The notes: generated by a model from the letters alone, not told the origin. 22,238 nucleotides of DNA from Minisyncoccota bacterium (GCA_028710915.1 JAQTTF010000010.1:1-22238), one strand, 5' to 3'; shown: positions 7,415 through 15,336, numbered from the stretch's first letter. Made by a program: numbers and translations.

Positions 7415-8110
7415 TCACATCTTCTGTAGAGGAGCTTTCCGCACGATATCGATGACTTCGTTTTCATCATCAGTAATTTTGTAGATTTGCAAATTCTCTT
7501 CCCGTATCGTGTGAAATTTTCCCAGAAGATTTTCTCGGAAAAAGCCTTCTAATGGCTCCCAATATTCTTTTCCAAAGAGGATAATCGGTACAGGAGGAAT
7601 CTTGTGTGTCTGGCGCAAAGTTAAAATCTCAAAAAATTCATCGAGCGTCCCAAATCCGCCAGGAAAGAAGACGCAGCTTTCTGCAGAAAACGAAAGTATC
7701 ACTCTTCGGACGAAAAAATAATAAAAATCAACGGAATTTGTGACGTACGGGTTAGTTTCCTGCTCATGGGGAAGTTTAATTGTAATTCCAACAGAGTTTC
7801 CTTTAGCGTCCTTCGCTCCTCGATTTGCGGCTTCCATTATTCCAGGTCCGCCTCCAGTTACTACCGCACATTTTAGTTCTTCTACAATTTTTTTACCCAA
7901 ACTTCGCGCCTTTTCATAATAAACATTGCCTTCTTTTATCTGCGTTCCTCCATATATAGTCACTGATTTCGGGTAGTGCGCGATAAATTCAAAACCTTTC
8001 AAAAACTCTCGATTAATTTCAAGCACTCGATCTTCCGTTGTGATCGGGATATGGCTTTTAATCTTTTGAATAAAGGAGGAAAAAGAATTGGCGTCGTTTT
8101 GCGGTGGCAT
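7415..8110 (-). CDS. LOG-family nucleotide phosphoribohydrolase
   Basis: A 231-residue Rossmann-like protein with both diagnostic motifs: GGGPGIMEAANRGA (86-99) and PGGFGTLDE (150-158), the latter with the catalytic glutamate. LOG proteins cleave the ribose-5-phosphate from nucleoside monophosphates (AMP or cytokinin riboside monophosphates); older annotation calls them lysine decarboxylases, which is incorrect for this motif. In a bacterium with limited nucleotide synthesis it may serve base salvage. The pseudouridine synthase gene lies 26 bases upstream in the same direction; a TATAAT box (8134-8129 on this strand) in the gap suggests it also has its own promoter. Confidence 0.92.
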   Translation of the reverse strand: MPPQNDANSFSSFIQKIKSHIPITTEDRVLEINREFLKGFEFIAHYPKSVTIYGGTQIKEGNVYYEKARSLGKKIVEELKCAVVTGGGPGIMEAANRGAKDAKGNSVGITIKLPHEQETNPYVTNSVDFYYFFVRRVILSFSAESCVFFPGGFGTLDEFFEILTLRQTHKIPPVPIILFGKEYWEPLEGFFRENLLGKFHTIREENLQIYKITDDENEVIDIVRKAPLQKM

Positions 8111-8136
8111 ATATTTTTATTGTTTTAAATTATACA

Positions 8137-8874
8137 CTATTTTTTTAATCCAATACTCTCAAGAAAAAGAGAAAGTTCTTTTCCACCCAACTCTTTATAC
8201 TGGCCTTCTTTTATATTCCCAAGACTGATGTTCATAATTCGAATCCTTTGCAGATCTCTCACTTCATATCCGCATGCAGTGCACATTCTTCGGATTTGAT
8301 GCCGTTTCCCTTCAGTAATGGTGATAGTAAGAGTATTCTCGTCTACTTCTTCTACCAAAGCGGGCTTTGTAGTGAAATCCTCCAATTTGATGCCTTTTTC
8401 AAGCCGTAAAATAAACTGTTCTGTGATCGGCTTATTAACCGCTACTCGATATTCTTTTTCGTGATCTCGGTCGGGGCTTAAAAGCCTTTCAGTAATTCTT
8501 CCATCGTTTGTTAAAATAATAAGTCCCCGTGATTCTTTGTCGAGACGCCCGACAGGAAAGACTTTTGTCCTGAATTTCACTAAATCTACAATGCTTTTTT
8601 CACCAGGCTGGGGCATTGTTGTCGTAATCCCGGGCGCTTTGTTGTAAGCCAAATAAACGTAATCGTTTTTTTCTCTGCCAGCATTTTGTATTTCCACCTT
8701 ATCCTCTTTGTTCACCTTATCGCCCAAAACAGCGATTTTGCCATTTATCGTGACTTTTTTGTTTTCAATCAAAGTATCGGCACCTCGACGAGTCGAGTGC
8801 CCCTGAAGCGCTAGATAGCGATTTATCCGCATAGGATAGGTGATTTCTGGTGCTTTCGGAGCAATTTTCTTCAT
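8137..8874 (-). CDS. 16S/23S rRNA pseudouridine synthase, RsuA/RluB/E family
   Basis: A 245-residue protein with an N-terminal S4 RNA-binding domain (about 16-63, MRINRYLALQGHSTRRGAD) and a pseudouridine synthase domain carrying the catalytic motif GRLDKESRG with Asp112. C-terminal GKRHQIRRMC is also diagnostic of the RsuA group. It isomerises one uridine in ribosomal RNA; the exact site cannot be read from sequence. Start ATG 8874 is chosen over an in-frame TTG six bases upstream. A TATAGT box (8888-8883) ends 8 bases before this ATG, so the message is probably leaderless. Confidence 0.93.
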   Translation of the reverse strand: MKKIAPKAPEITYPMRINRYLALQGHSTRRGADTLIENKKVTINGKIAVLGDKVNKEDKVEIQNAGREKNDYVYLAYNKAPGITTTMPQPGEKSIVDLVKFRTKVFPVGRLDKESRGLIILTNDGRITERLLSPDRDHEKEYRVAVNKPITEQFILRLEKGIKLEDFTTKPALVEEVDENTLTITITEGKRHQIRRMCTACGYEVRDLQRIRIMNISLGNIKEGQYKELGGKELSLFLESIGLKK

Positions 8875-8918
8875 AGGCAAGTACTATAACATATCTTATG
8901 ATTTTCTCTCTCCTCGCA

Positions 8919-8947
8919 TTGCAGAAAAGAATCGACGAGTATATGAT
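8919..8947 (+). promoter_or_regulatory. Promoter for the small membrane peptide gene
   Basis: TTGCAG (8919-8924), 17-nt spacer, TATGAT (8942-8947). Predicted start near 8954, leaving a ~28-nt T-rich leader. Confidence 0.55.
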
Positions 8948-8981
8948 AAATGCATAGTAATTATTCTTTTCATTTGTCATT

Positions 8982-9194
8982 ATGAAAAAATTAAATAAAA
9001 ATGAGTGGATTGGAATTGTCGTTGCACTTGTCGTCGTTGGGCTTTTTATGGTCTTTCCACAAATTCTTAAAAGCGTGCAAAAAGATACTGGCATTCAAGT
9101 AACTCCAGCCGGTACAATTGATTCAGCTATTCAGCCTGTTGAACCGACGCCAATCAGTTCATCAATAGACTATCCGGCTCAATTACCGCAATAG
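8982..9194 (+). CDS. Small single-pass membrane protein, function unknown
   Basis: A 70-residue protein with a lysine-rich start (MKKLNKNEW), one membrane helix (about 9-28, IGIVVALVVVGLFMVFP), and a ~40-residue Pro/Ser/Thr-rich outer tail ending at TAG. The N-terminal KNEWIGI plus helix pattern reminds me of the anchor of membrane-bound FKBP-type isomerases of related bacteria, but no FKBP domain follows; that comparison is memory-based inference. It has its own promoter and a terminator hairpin at 9219-9243, so it is a stand-alone gene. Confidence 0.65.
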   Translation: MKKLNKNEWIGIVVALVVVGLFMVFPQILKSVQKDTGIQVTPAGTIDSAIQPVEPTPISSSIDYPAQLPQ

Positions 9195-9218
9195 AATATT
9201 CCTTCTGTTGTAAGCGCG

Positions 9219-9243
9219 AAAAGGCCGTATGATACGGCCTTTT
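9219..9243. terminator. Intrinsic terminator, possibly bidirectional
   Basis: Near-perfect hairpin AAAAGGCCGTAT (9219-9230) / ATACGGCCTTTT (9232-9243) with a minimal loop. It ends the 8982-9194 gene. The in-frame ATG at 9229 lies inside it, which argues against using that as the tgt start. Confidence 0.8.
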
Positions 9244-9261
9244 GTGTCCAAGTTTACAGAT

Positions 9262-10476
9262 ATGAAACCAATTAAATTTACAATCGAAAAGAAATTGAAA
9301 GGTCAGCTTGGAAGGGCGGGAATTTTAGAGACACCCCATGGGAAAATCCAAACCCCAGCATTTGTCGTTGTCGGTACAAACGCGACAATAAAATCCGTGA
9401 ACGTAGAGCAAGTGAGAGATGCAGGAACACAAGTTGTTCTCGCAAACACGTATCATCTTTATCTTCAGCCGGGAGATAAACTTGTAAAGGACGCGGGAGG
9501 ACTTCACACATTTATGAACTGGCAGGGCCCTACGATGACCGACTCCGGCGGGTTCCAAGTTTTTTCTTTGGGCGCCGCATATAAAAAGGGAATTTCAAAA
9601 GTTGCCCGCTCTGAAGATCTGCACGATGATACAGACGAGAAAGAAGAAAAAATCTCCGAGCCACAACTTGCGGAGATTGATGAAGATGGAGTAACTTTCA
9701 AATCACATCGAGACGGAAGTATGCATCGCTTCACTCCAGAACGTTCCATCGAGATCCAGCACAACATTGGCGCAGATATGATTTTTGCTTTTGACGAATG
9801 TACTTCACCCAACGCGCCTGTTGAATATCAAAAAGAAGCGCTTGAAAGAACTCATCGCTGGGCAAAACGTTCTCTTGATTACCACAAATCAAAACCTGCA
9901 GCTGAAAAACAGGCACTGTTTGGAATTGTGCAAGGCGGACGGCACGAGGATTTACGGAAACTTTCTGCAAAACAAATTGGCTCCATGGATTTTGACGGTT
10001 TCGGCATCGGCGGTTCATTTAATAAAGAAGATATGGGAACAGCCGTGAAATGGGTGAATGAAATTTTACCTGAAAAGAAGCCTCGGCATCTTTTAGGAAT
10101 CGGCGAGCCCACAGATCTTTGGGAAGGAGTTGAAAATGGCGTGGATCTTTTCGACTGCGTCCTTCCGACACGGCTTGCTCGAAACGGTTCCATTTATATG
10201 AAAGATGGAAGAGTGAGTATTACTAATGCAAAGTTTACGCGTGATTTTTCTCCGCTTGATTCTGACTGTGGATGCTACACCTGTAAAAATTATTCTCGTG
10301 CTTATATTTCGCACCTTTTCCGCTCGAATGAAATGCTCGCAGGAACACTTGGCTCAATTCACAACATCTATTTTCTGGTAAATATCGTAAAAACAGCGCG
10401 ACAGGGGATTATTGACGGTAATTTTAAAGAACTCAAAAAAGCATTTCTCTCAAAATTTCGTCCAAATACGGCTTGA
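9262..10476 (+). CDS. tgt: tRNA-guanine transglycosylase
   Basis: A 404-residue TIM-barrel enzyme that swaps guanine-34 of GUN-anticodon tRNAs for preQ1 or queuine. Residues seen: TDSGGFQVF with Asp94 (general acid/base), FDCVLPTRLARNG with nucleophile Asp298, and the zinc site Cys336, Cys338, Cys341, His367. An acidic stretch of about 20 residues (113-135, many D and E) appears inserted after the GAAYKKG loop, longer than in the standard enzyme. Start ATG 9262 avoids the ATG at 9229 inside the preceding terminator. No queuosine synthesis gene is visible in the window, so the base may be salvaged. No terminator is evident downstream. Confidence 0.96.
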   Translation: MKPIKFTIEKKLKGQLGRAGILETPHGKIQTPAFVVVGTNATIKSVNVEQVRDAGTQVVLANTYHLYLQPGDKLVKDAGGLHTFMNWQGPTMTDSGGFQVFSLGAAYKKGISKVARSEDLHDDTDEKEEKISEPQLAEIDEDGVTFKSHRDGSMHRFTPERSIEIQHNIGADMIFAFDECTSPNAPVEYQKEALERTHRWAKRSLDYHKSKPAAEKQALFGIVQGGRHEDLRKLSAKQIGSMDFDGFGIGGSFNKEDMGTAVKWVNEILPEKKPRHLLGIGEPTDLWEGVENGVDLFDCVLPTRLARNGSIYMKDGRVSITNAKFTRDFSPLDSDCGCYTCKNYSRAYISHLFRSNEMLAGTLGSIHNIYFLVNIVKTARQGIIDGNFKELKKAFLSKFRPNTA

Positions 10477-10493
10477 AATAAGGTTAGAAACTA

Positions 10494-10522
10494 TTGACTT
10501 TAGCACTCAAATGTGCTATATT
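10494..10522 (+). promoter_or_regulatory. Strong promoter with CIRCE-like palindrome in its spacer
   Basis: TTGACT (10494-10499), 17-nt spacer, TATATT (10517-10522). The spacer holds TAGCAC (10501-10506) and GTGCTA (10513-10518) as inverted half-sites; the left half with flanks reads TTAGCACTC, identical to one arm of the HrcA operator CIRCE, but the gap is shorter than the usual nine bases. Confidence 0.65.
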
Positions 10523-10602
10523 TCTACCTAGGAGTGAATTAAGGCTGGAATCATCCGGTCTTTTTACTTCGTGATTTACACAAGCTTCAAGGGGAGGCTG
10601 TC

Positions 10603-11868
10603 ATGAGAACGTTCTTTGGCAAGATTTTGTTGGCGGTGTTTTTAGGCTTCGTGCCCGGAGCATTTGCGATAGACCTTGGGTCTACGCAAGTGGACTGGCC
10701 GAGCCAGGGCGCGCATCTGGTAAAGGACGCGGGATACGGATATTCCGTGAGCGTCCGCGTCGATCAAAGCATCGGAGCAACGGATGCGCAGGCCGACTTG
10801 TATTACAAGGTCTGGGGCGGCACCGGCTGGCTCGTGGCATACGTCGAAACTATCGGCACCACGAACACATTCGACGAAAACGGCTACGGCTACATTCAGT
10901 TTGAGCCGGATCCGAATCTGATCGATGGCGGGCAGTATTTCGTCCGCCTTATCGTTTCGGACAACAGCAAGGGCGGCGCGGGTGTACTCGGAAGTATTGA
11001 CGGCGGGACTTTTACCGTCATAAATCCTCCGACTATCACAGGCGTCAGCTCAGAAATTGTGGCGCCCGGCGAGACTATCGATGTGAACGGGTTCGACTTT
11101 CAGGAATGGGGAAACAATGTCGTCATTGAAAGCCAGGAAGTTCTTGGAGTTCGGGCGAACATTGAATTCCTGCCGTCATACAGCGGAAACGTGTTGTCGT
11201 TTGAAATACCCAAGACGATGTACCTTTGGAACAATGGCGTCGTCGAGAAAGGCGAAGGCGGCGGAGACGTTCCACCGATTCCGGTTGGAACGACGGCGGG
11301 TGTTTACAAGTTAACGGTTTATGGACCATGGGGCGGACAAGACAGTACGTATATCACTGTCGTCTATCCAGGCATCATCGTTTTCCCGCTCGCGCTGGGT
11401 GTATATTCCCCGGGCAACACGGTGCTCGTATCGTACGCAACCGACGGACTTAGCTGGGTGAATATGGGAGTGACGCAAATAAACAAGACACTCCCACTTT
11501 CTGGAAATTTCGCCGGTGGCCTGTCACCGGATGGGAGCTTTGGCTGGACAATCCCTTGGGATATGAATCCTGGGATGTACCAGATCTCGGTAACCAAAAG
11601 TGACGGGAGCGTGGGTGCGTTCACAACTCCGTTTACTATCCTGCCAAGCCCGATGGGCATAGTACCGCAGCCGACGAACACCGTTTCTGGTGGATTGGTC
11701 ATCACATTCAATCCAGATGGAGACGGCAAACCCGAAATCGAAAATTCGGGCAACCGCTACGCCCTTGACGAAAAGAAAGGCGTCAAGCATTTCAAGGGTG
11801 GCTACCTGTTGAAAGTACAAGACAGGCAGGATCCGACGGCGAGACCGACAACAAAATCCAAGAAGTAA
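10603..11868 (+). CDS. Large secreted protein with Ig/IPT-like beta domains
   Basis: A 421-residue exported protein. Residues 1-22 form a signal peptide (FFGKILLAVFLGFVPGAFA). What follows is beta-rich and divided into about three sandwich-like units: ~23-143, an IPT/TIG-like unit beginning PPTITGVSSEIVAPGETIDV (~144-255), and a third with SPGNTVLVSYATDG (~256-345), then a charged, lysine-rich tail without an LPXTG or membrane anchor. Such domains usually serve as cell-surface or extracellular adhesion modules; no enzyme motif is visible. A canonical promoter, an ~70-nt leader, and GGGGAGG (10591-10597) precede the ATG, and a terminator follows. Codon use is visibly richer in G/C than in tgt or uvrB. 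Function is unknown. Confidence 0.85.
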   Translation: MRTFFGKILLAVFLGFVPGAFAIDLGSTQVDWPSQGAHLVKDAGYGYSVSVRVDQSIGATDAQADLYYKVWGGTGWLVAYVETIGTTNTFDENGYGYIQFEPDPNLIDGGQYFVRLIVSDNSKGGAGVLGSIDGGTFTVINPPTITGVSSEIVAPGETIDVNGFDFQEWGNNVVIESQEVLGVRANIEFLPSYSGNVLSFEIPKTMYLWNNGVVEKGEGGGDVPPIPVGTTAGVYKLTVYGPWGGQDSTYITVVYPGIIVFPLALGVYSPGNTVLVSYATDGLSWVNMGVTQINKTLPLSGNFAGGLSPDGSFGWTIPWDMNPGMYQISVTKSDGSVGAFTTPFTILPSPMGIVPQPTNTVSGGLVITFNPDGDGKPEIENSGNRYALDEKKGVKHFKGGYLLKVQDRQDPTARPTTKSKK

Positions 11869-11905
11869 ATCTGTTCGCACTGTGCGGACAGACAAAGATT
11901 AACCC

Positions 11906-11940
11906 GCAGCCAGGAGTCTCACGACCTCTGGCTGCCTTTT
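11906..11940 (+). terminator. Intrinsic terminator of the secreted protein gene
   Basis: Stem GCAGCCAG (11906-11913) / CTGGCTGC (11928-11935), then CTTTTTATTTCTTT. A weaker hairpin (11871-11891, CTGTTCGCA / TGCGGACAG with one G-U pair) lies just after the stop codon. Confidence 0.85.
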
Positions 11941-11969
11941 TATTTCTTTATTACGACGAGCAAGGAGCG

Positions 11970-12099
11970 CGTGAATGAGTATTCTCATTCACGGCGTCCG
12001 AGTCGAAGTCGGAAAATAGTTCAATACTCCGCGGCTTGCCGCAGAAACAGCGCGAGTGAAGCGAGCTCCCCGTGAATACCTCGGGGCTCTGCCCCGAGG
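11970..12099. repeat. Cluster of short palindromes in a ~330-base gene-free stretch
   Basis: Between the stop at 11868 and the ATG at 12202 there is no supported gene. Besides the terminator, it contains three hairpin-forming repeats: GTGAATGAG / CTCATTCAC (11971-11979 / 11984-11992), GCGGC-TT-GCCGC (12031-12042), and CCTCGGGGC-TCT-GCCCCGAGG (12079-12099). A GCGCGAGTGAAGCGAGC segment (about 12050-12066) lies between them. These are G+C-rich in an A+T-leaning background; role unknown. Confidence 0.7.
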
Positions 12100-12114
12100 A
12101 ACTTTATTATTTTC

Positions 12115-12143
12115 TTGAGCAAAAATCGGTCTTTGTGTATGAT
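12115..12143 (+). promoter_or_regulatory. Promoter for the 12202-12408 gene
   Basis: TTGAGC (12115-12120), 17-nt spacer, TATGAT (12138-12143). Predicted start near 12150 gives a ~50-nt leader with a strong Shine-Dalgarno. Confidence 0.6.
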
Positions 12144-12201
12144 GCAATTCGGCGTTGGTGCAGTACAAGTGGGGAAACCGGATCAGGGAGGAACGCGCGT
12201 C

Positions 12202-12408
12202 ATGGCAATAGAAAACGTGTCCCGAGGAATAGCGGTAGTCGCTGCTGAAGACATACATATTCAGGAGCCGCAAACCACCATTTCCAAAGGGACAAGGGGG
12301 AAGGTGATAGACACTTCGGACCACAGTGCGAATCATTGTCACGTCCAGTTCGACGGTCAGCCGGACGTCACAATGCACGTACTGGTAGATCTTTTGAATA
12401 ACGGCTAA
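12202..12408 (+). CDS. Small soluble orphan protein, possibly SH3-like
   Basis: A 68-residue protein starting at ATG 12202 (MAIENVSRGIAVV). This start is chosen because AGGGAGGA (12185-12192) lies nine bases upstream; longer starts at 12115 or 12139 would lie within the promoter. The segment GTRGKVID...HVQFDGQPDVTMHV alternates hydrophobic residues and glycine like a small SH3/KOW-type beta barrel, but this is only a pattern impression. No signal peptide or membrane helix. It is flanked by its own promoter and two terminators, separate from uvrB. Family not recognised. Confidence 0.65.
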   Translation: MAIENVSRGIAVVAAEDIHIQEPQTTISKGTRGKVIDTSDHSANHCHVQFDGQPDVTMHVLVDLLNNG

Positions 12409-12422
12409 GACCACGCGGTCTT
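12407..12422 (+). terminator. Short hairpin at stop of the small orphan gene
   Basis: AAGACC (12407-12412) / GGTCTT (12417-12422), loop ACGC, overlapping the stop codon. It is followed by only a short T-run, so probably weak and backed up by the next hairpin. Confidence 0.5.
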
Positions 12423-12446
12423 TATCGTAATTCAACAATGTGAATC

Positions 12447-12476
12447 AAAGGCACTTTCGAGTGTCTTTTTTGTTTT
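12447..12476 (+). terminator. Intrinsic terminator upstream of uvrB
   Basis: AAAGGCACT (12447-12455), stable tetraloop TTCG, AGTGTCTTT (12460-12468; one G-U pair), running into a long T-tract. Confidence 0.85.
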
Positions 12477-12497
12477 TTAATATAAAAAAGGTATAGT
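12470..12497 (+). promoter_or_regulatory. Probable uvrB promoter
   Basis: TTGTTT (12470-12475), 16-nt spacer, TATAGT (12492-12497). The -10 box ends six bases before the GTG start, implying a leaderless message. The -35 lies in the T-tract of the preceding terminator. Confidence 0.45.
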
Positions 12498-12503
12498 TCT
12501 TCT

Positions 12504-14537
12504 GTGATCCAGGATAAAAAATTTAAATTAAAGAGTGAATTCAAACCTGCGGGCGACCAGCCACTCGCTATTTCTGCGTTGGTAAAAGGTTTGAAAGACG
12601 GAATGAATCACCAGACGCTTCTTGGCGTTACCGGCTCCGGAAAGACTTTTACTGTTGCAAATATCATTGAAAAAGTTCAGAAACCGACTCTCGTCATTGC
12701 CCACAATAAAACCCTTGCCGCCCAGCTCGCTCAAGAATACAAAGAATTTTTCCCCGACAATGCCGTGCATTATTTCGTCTCGTACTACGACTACTATCAG
12801 CCGGAAGCATATTTACCGACCACCGACACCTATATAGAGAAGGAAGCGATGATAAATGACGAGATCGACCGGCTTCGCCACGCTTCTACGCAAGCACTTC
12901 TTACACGAAATGATGTCATCATTGTGGCGTCAGTTTCTTGTATTTATGGTTTGGGTTCGCCCGTCGAATATGAAAAAGTAAATTTGAAAATTGAAAAGAA
13001 TCAAGTAATTTCTCGCGCAGATTTGATACGAAAACTGGTAGATCTCCATTTTGAACGGACAAATGCCGATCTTGAACCAGGACTTTTTCGTGCGCTTGGA
13101 AATGCAATAGAAATAATGCCGGTAAATGAAAAGCTCATTTATCGAGTGAGTTTTTCGGAAAGTATTATTGACGAAATCGAAGTGATTGATGCGATTAGTC
13201 GTTCTGTTTTAGAAAATGTAGAGAATTTTTTCCTTTTCCCCGCAAAACATTTCATCAGTACCTCCGAAGGCGTAAAAAGTGCTCTCAAAACCATTGAAGT
13301 CGAATTAAAAACACAAGTCGCAACGTTTGAAAAAGAAGGAAAACTTCTCGAAGCGGAAAGAATTAAGCGCCGAACAAGATATGACCTAGCACTTATTCGT
13401 GAAGTTGGATACTGCAACGGAATTGAGAACTATTCTCGTCATTTTTCTGGCAAAATGGAAGGGGAACCACCAGATTCGCTTCTGTCTTATTTCCCTCACA
13501 AAGCCGATGGCTCTGCAGATTTCTTGACTATTATTGATGAGTCTCACGTTACTGTCCCACAAATTGGAGGAATGTACGCCGGCGATGCTGCTCGAAAGAA
13601 AAATTTGATCGAGCATGGATTTCGACTTCCTTCGGCGGCTGATAATCGTCCACTGAAAGCAGAAGAATTTAAAGAGCGGGTTGGACAAGTCATTTATACC
13701 TCCGCAACTCCGGGAGAATTTGAACGAAAAGAAAGCCAGCAAGTAGTTGAGCAGGTTATTCGCCCAACTGGCCTCATTGATCCGGAAATAATTGTCCGTC
13801 CGATTGTCTCAAAAGGAAAATTCCTCGGGCAGGTGAAAGATTTTATCAACGAAGCTGAAGCTGTAATCAAAAGAGGTAATCGCATCATTGCAACCACCCT
13901 TACCAAAAAGATGGCAGAAGATTTGAGCGAATTCCTCAAAGAGAGAAATATTAAAGCAGAATATCTCCACAGCGATATCGAAACACTCGAAAGAATCCAG
14001 ATACTTACGAATTTTAGAAAAGGGAAATTTGACTGCATTGTCGGCGTGAACCTGCTTCGAGAAGGACTCGATTTGCCAGAAGTAGAGCTTATTGGAATTC
14101 TCGACGCCGACAAAGAAGGCTTTCTTCGTTCTGAAACTTCGCTTATTCAGACTATCGGCCGTGCTGCGCGAAATGTGCTTGGGCATGTCATTCTTTATGC
14201 CGACAATATGACTGGTTCAATGGAGCGAGCAATAAGCGAGACAAATCGGCGCCGAGCTCTTCAGGTTGCCTATAATACAAAACATGGAATTACTCCAAAA
14301 ACAATTCTCAAAAAAATCCATGATATTACCGAGACGATGGAAAATAAGCACTCAAAAGCTCTGAAAGAACTCATAACACTCGATGACGCATTCTTTAAGA
14401 AAAATCCAACAAAGTTCATCAAAGAAAAAGAAAAACAAATGAATGCTGCCGTGAAAGTGCTCGATTTTGAAACTGCCGCCCTTCTGCGTGATGAGATTGC
14501 AATGCTCCAAGAAGCTGTGGCGAAGAAAAAATTCTAG
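12504..14537 (+). CDS. uvrB: Excinuclease ABC subunit B
   Basis: A full-length 677-residue DNA helicase-like damage verifier of nucleotide excision repair. It receives damaged DNA from UvrA, inserts its beta-hairpin between strands, and recruits UvrC. Seen: Walker A GVTGSGKT (41-48), beta-hairpin aromatic segment YYDYYQPEAYLP (94-105), DEAD-type box IIDESHV (around 340), helicase motifs GVNLLREGLDLPEVELI and QTIGRAARN, and the C-terminal UVR motif (about 630-665, with VLDFETAALLRDEI) that binds UvrC. The start is GTG at 12504. A histidine kinase gene begins 16 bases after the stop, and uvrA and uvrC follow in the next 5 kb. Confidence 0.98.
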   Translation: MIQDKKFKLKSEFKPAGDQPLAISALVKGLKDGMNHQTLLGVTGSGKTFTVANIIEKVQKPTLVIAHNKTLAAQLAQEYKEFFPDNAVHYFVSYYDYYQPEAYLPTTDTYIEKEAMINDEIDRLRHASTQALLTRNDVIIVASVSCIYGLGSPVEYEKVNLKIEKNQVISRADLIRKLVDLHFERTNADLEPGLFRALGNAIEIMPVNEKLIYRVSFSESIIDEIEVIDAISRSVLENVENFFLFPAKHFISTSEGVKSALKTIEVELKTQVATFEKEGKLLEAERIKRRTRYDLALIREVGYCNGIENYSRHFSGKMEGEPPDSLLSYFPHKADGSADFLTIIDESHVTVPQIGGMYAGDAARKKNLIEHGFRLPSAADNRPLKAEEFKERVGQVIYTSATPGEFERKESQQVVEQVIRPTGLIDPEIIVRPIVSKGKFLGQVKDFINEAEAVIKRGNRIIATTLTKKMAEDLSEFLKERNIKAEYLHSDIETLERIQILTNFRKGKFDCIVGVNLLREGLDLPEVELIGILDADKEGFLRSETSLIQTIGRAARNVLGHVILYADNMTGSMERAISETNRRRALQVAYNTKHGITPKTILKKIHDITETMENKHSKALKELITLDDAFFKKNPTKFIKEKEKQMNAAVKVLDFETAALLRDEIAMLQEAVAKKKF

Positions 14538-14553
14538 TGTTAGAATATTAAGA

Positions 14554-15294
14554 ATGACAGACGAAAAAGATAACAAGGATGAGCCGAAGAAAGAAACCAG
14601 CAGAGCTGAATTCGCATCTATTCTTGTGCATCAACTCCGCACTCCTCTCACGGGAATTAAATGGACGCTTTCTGGCCTTATGCGAGGCGATCTTGGCCCT
14701 ATTAACGAAGAGCAAAAGAAATTCTTGGAAAGATGTTACGAAGATAATGATCGGGTAATTTCAATCGTGAATGATATCTTAAGTCTTGATCGGCTTAAAA
14801 CTGGAAAATTCCAATATAGCTACGTGGAAACCCAGGTCATCGATCTTATCGAAAGCATTGTTACGAGTTTTAAGCCGTTGGCAGATCGAAACGGCATTTC
14901 TTTGGTTTTTGAAAAAGATGGACTCTCGCTTCCGCTTCTTATCGTAGATCCAAACAAAATCCACACGGTGCTTCAAAATCTCATAGAAAATGCGGTGACC
15001 TATTCCAAATCTGGAACGACAATAAAAGTAGAGCTTACATCTCAAAAAGACGAGCTTGTCGTGGCTGTCTCTGATCAAGGAATCGGTATTCCTAAAGGAG
15101 AGCAGTCGAAAATTTTTACAGAATTTTTCCGCGCAACAAATGCTATTCATCAAAGAAGAGACGGCATCGGACTTGGGCTTTTTATCGTAAAAAATGTTGT
15201 TGAAGGACAAGGGGGAAGAGTCTGGTTTGAAACGGAAGAGGGCAAGGGTACGACATTTTTCTTTACGGTACCCACAAACAAAATGCCGTCTTAG
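14554..15294 (+). CDS. Soluble sensor-type histidine kinase
   Basis: A 246-residue protein with a HisKA dimerisation domain (phosphoacceptor His26 in VHQLRTPLTGIKW) and a HATPase domain: N box NLIENAVTYSKSG (Asn146), G1 DQGIGIP (174-180), and G2 GIGLGLFIVK (204-213). It autophosphorylates and should pass phosphate to a response regulator. There is no membrane segment and no recognisable sensor domain in front of the H-box, only about 18 charged residues, so it must sense through a partner or be constitutively assembled. TAGAAT (14541-14546) ends seven bases before the ATG, inside the uvrB/kinase gap, so it may have its own promoter. No canonical response regulator lies next to it; the nearest receiver-like protein (18114-18497) lacks the phosphoacceptor. 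Confidence 0.93.
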   Translation: MTDEKDNKDEPKKETSRAEFASILVHQLRTPLTGIKWTLSGLMRGDLGPINEEQKKFLERCYEDNDRVISIVNDILSLDRLKTGKFQYSYVETQVIDLIESIVTSFKPLADRNGISLVFEKDGLSLPLLIVDPNKIHTVLQNLIENAVTYSKSGTTIKVELTSQKDELVVAVSDQGIGIPKGEQSKIFTEFFRATNAIHQRRDGIGLGLFIVKNVVEGQGGRVWFETEEGKGTTFFFTVPTNKMPS

Positions 15295-15301
15295 TTTTTT
15301 C

Positions 15302-15330
15302 TTGCTCAATTTAGCGCCTCTTGTTATAGT
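15302..15330 (+). promoter_or_regulatory. Promoter of the structured RNA / uvrA leader
   Basis: TTGCTC (15302-15307), 17-nt spacer, TATAGT (15325-15330). Predicted start near 15337, about 130 bases before the uvrA ATG. Confidence 0.6.
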
Positions 15331-15336
15331 AATTTC

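Noticed and set aside
11989..12438. 149-codon minus-strand frame across the palindrome cluster and the small orphan gene
   Set aside because: It runs through hairpins, a promoter and a better-supported plus-strand gene with a strong ribosome binding site; the product looks like noise.
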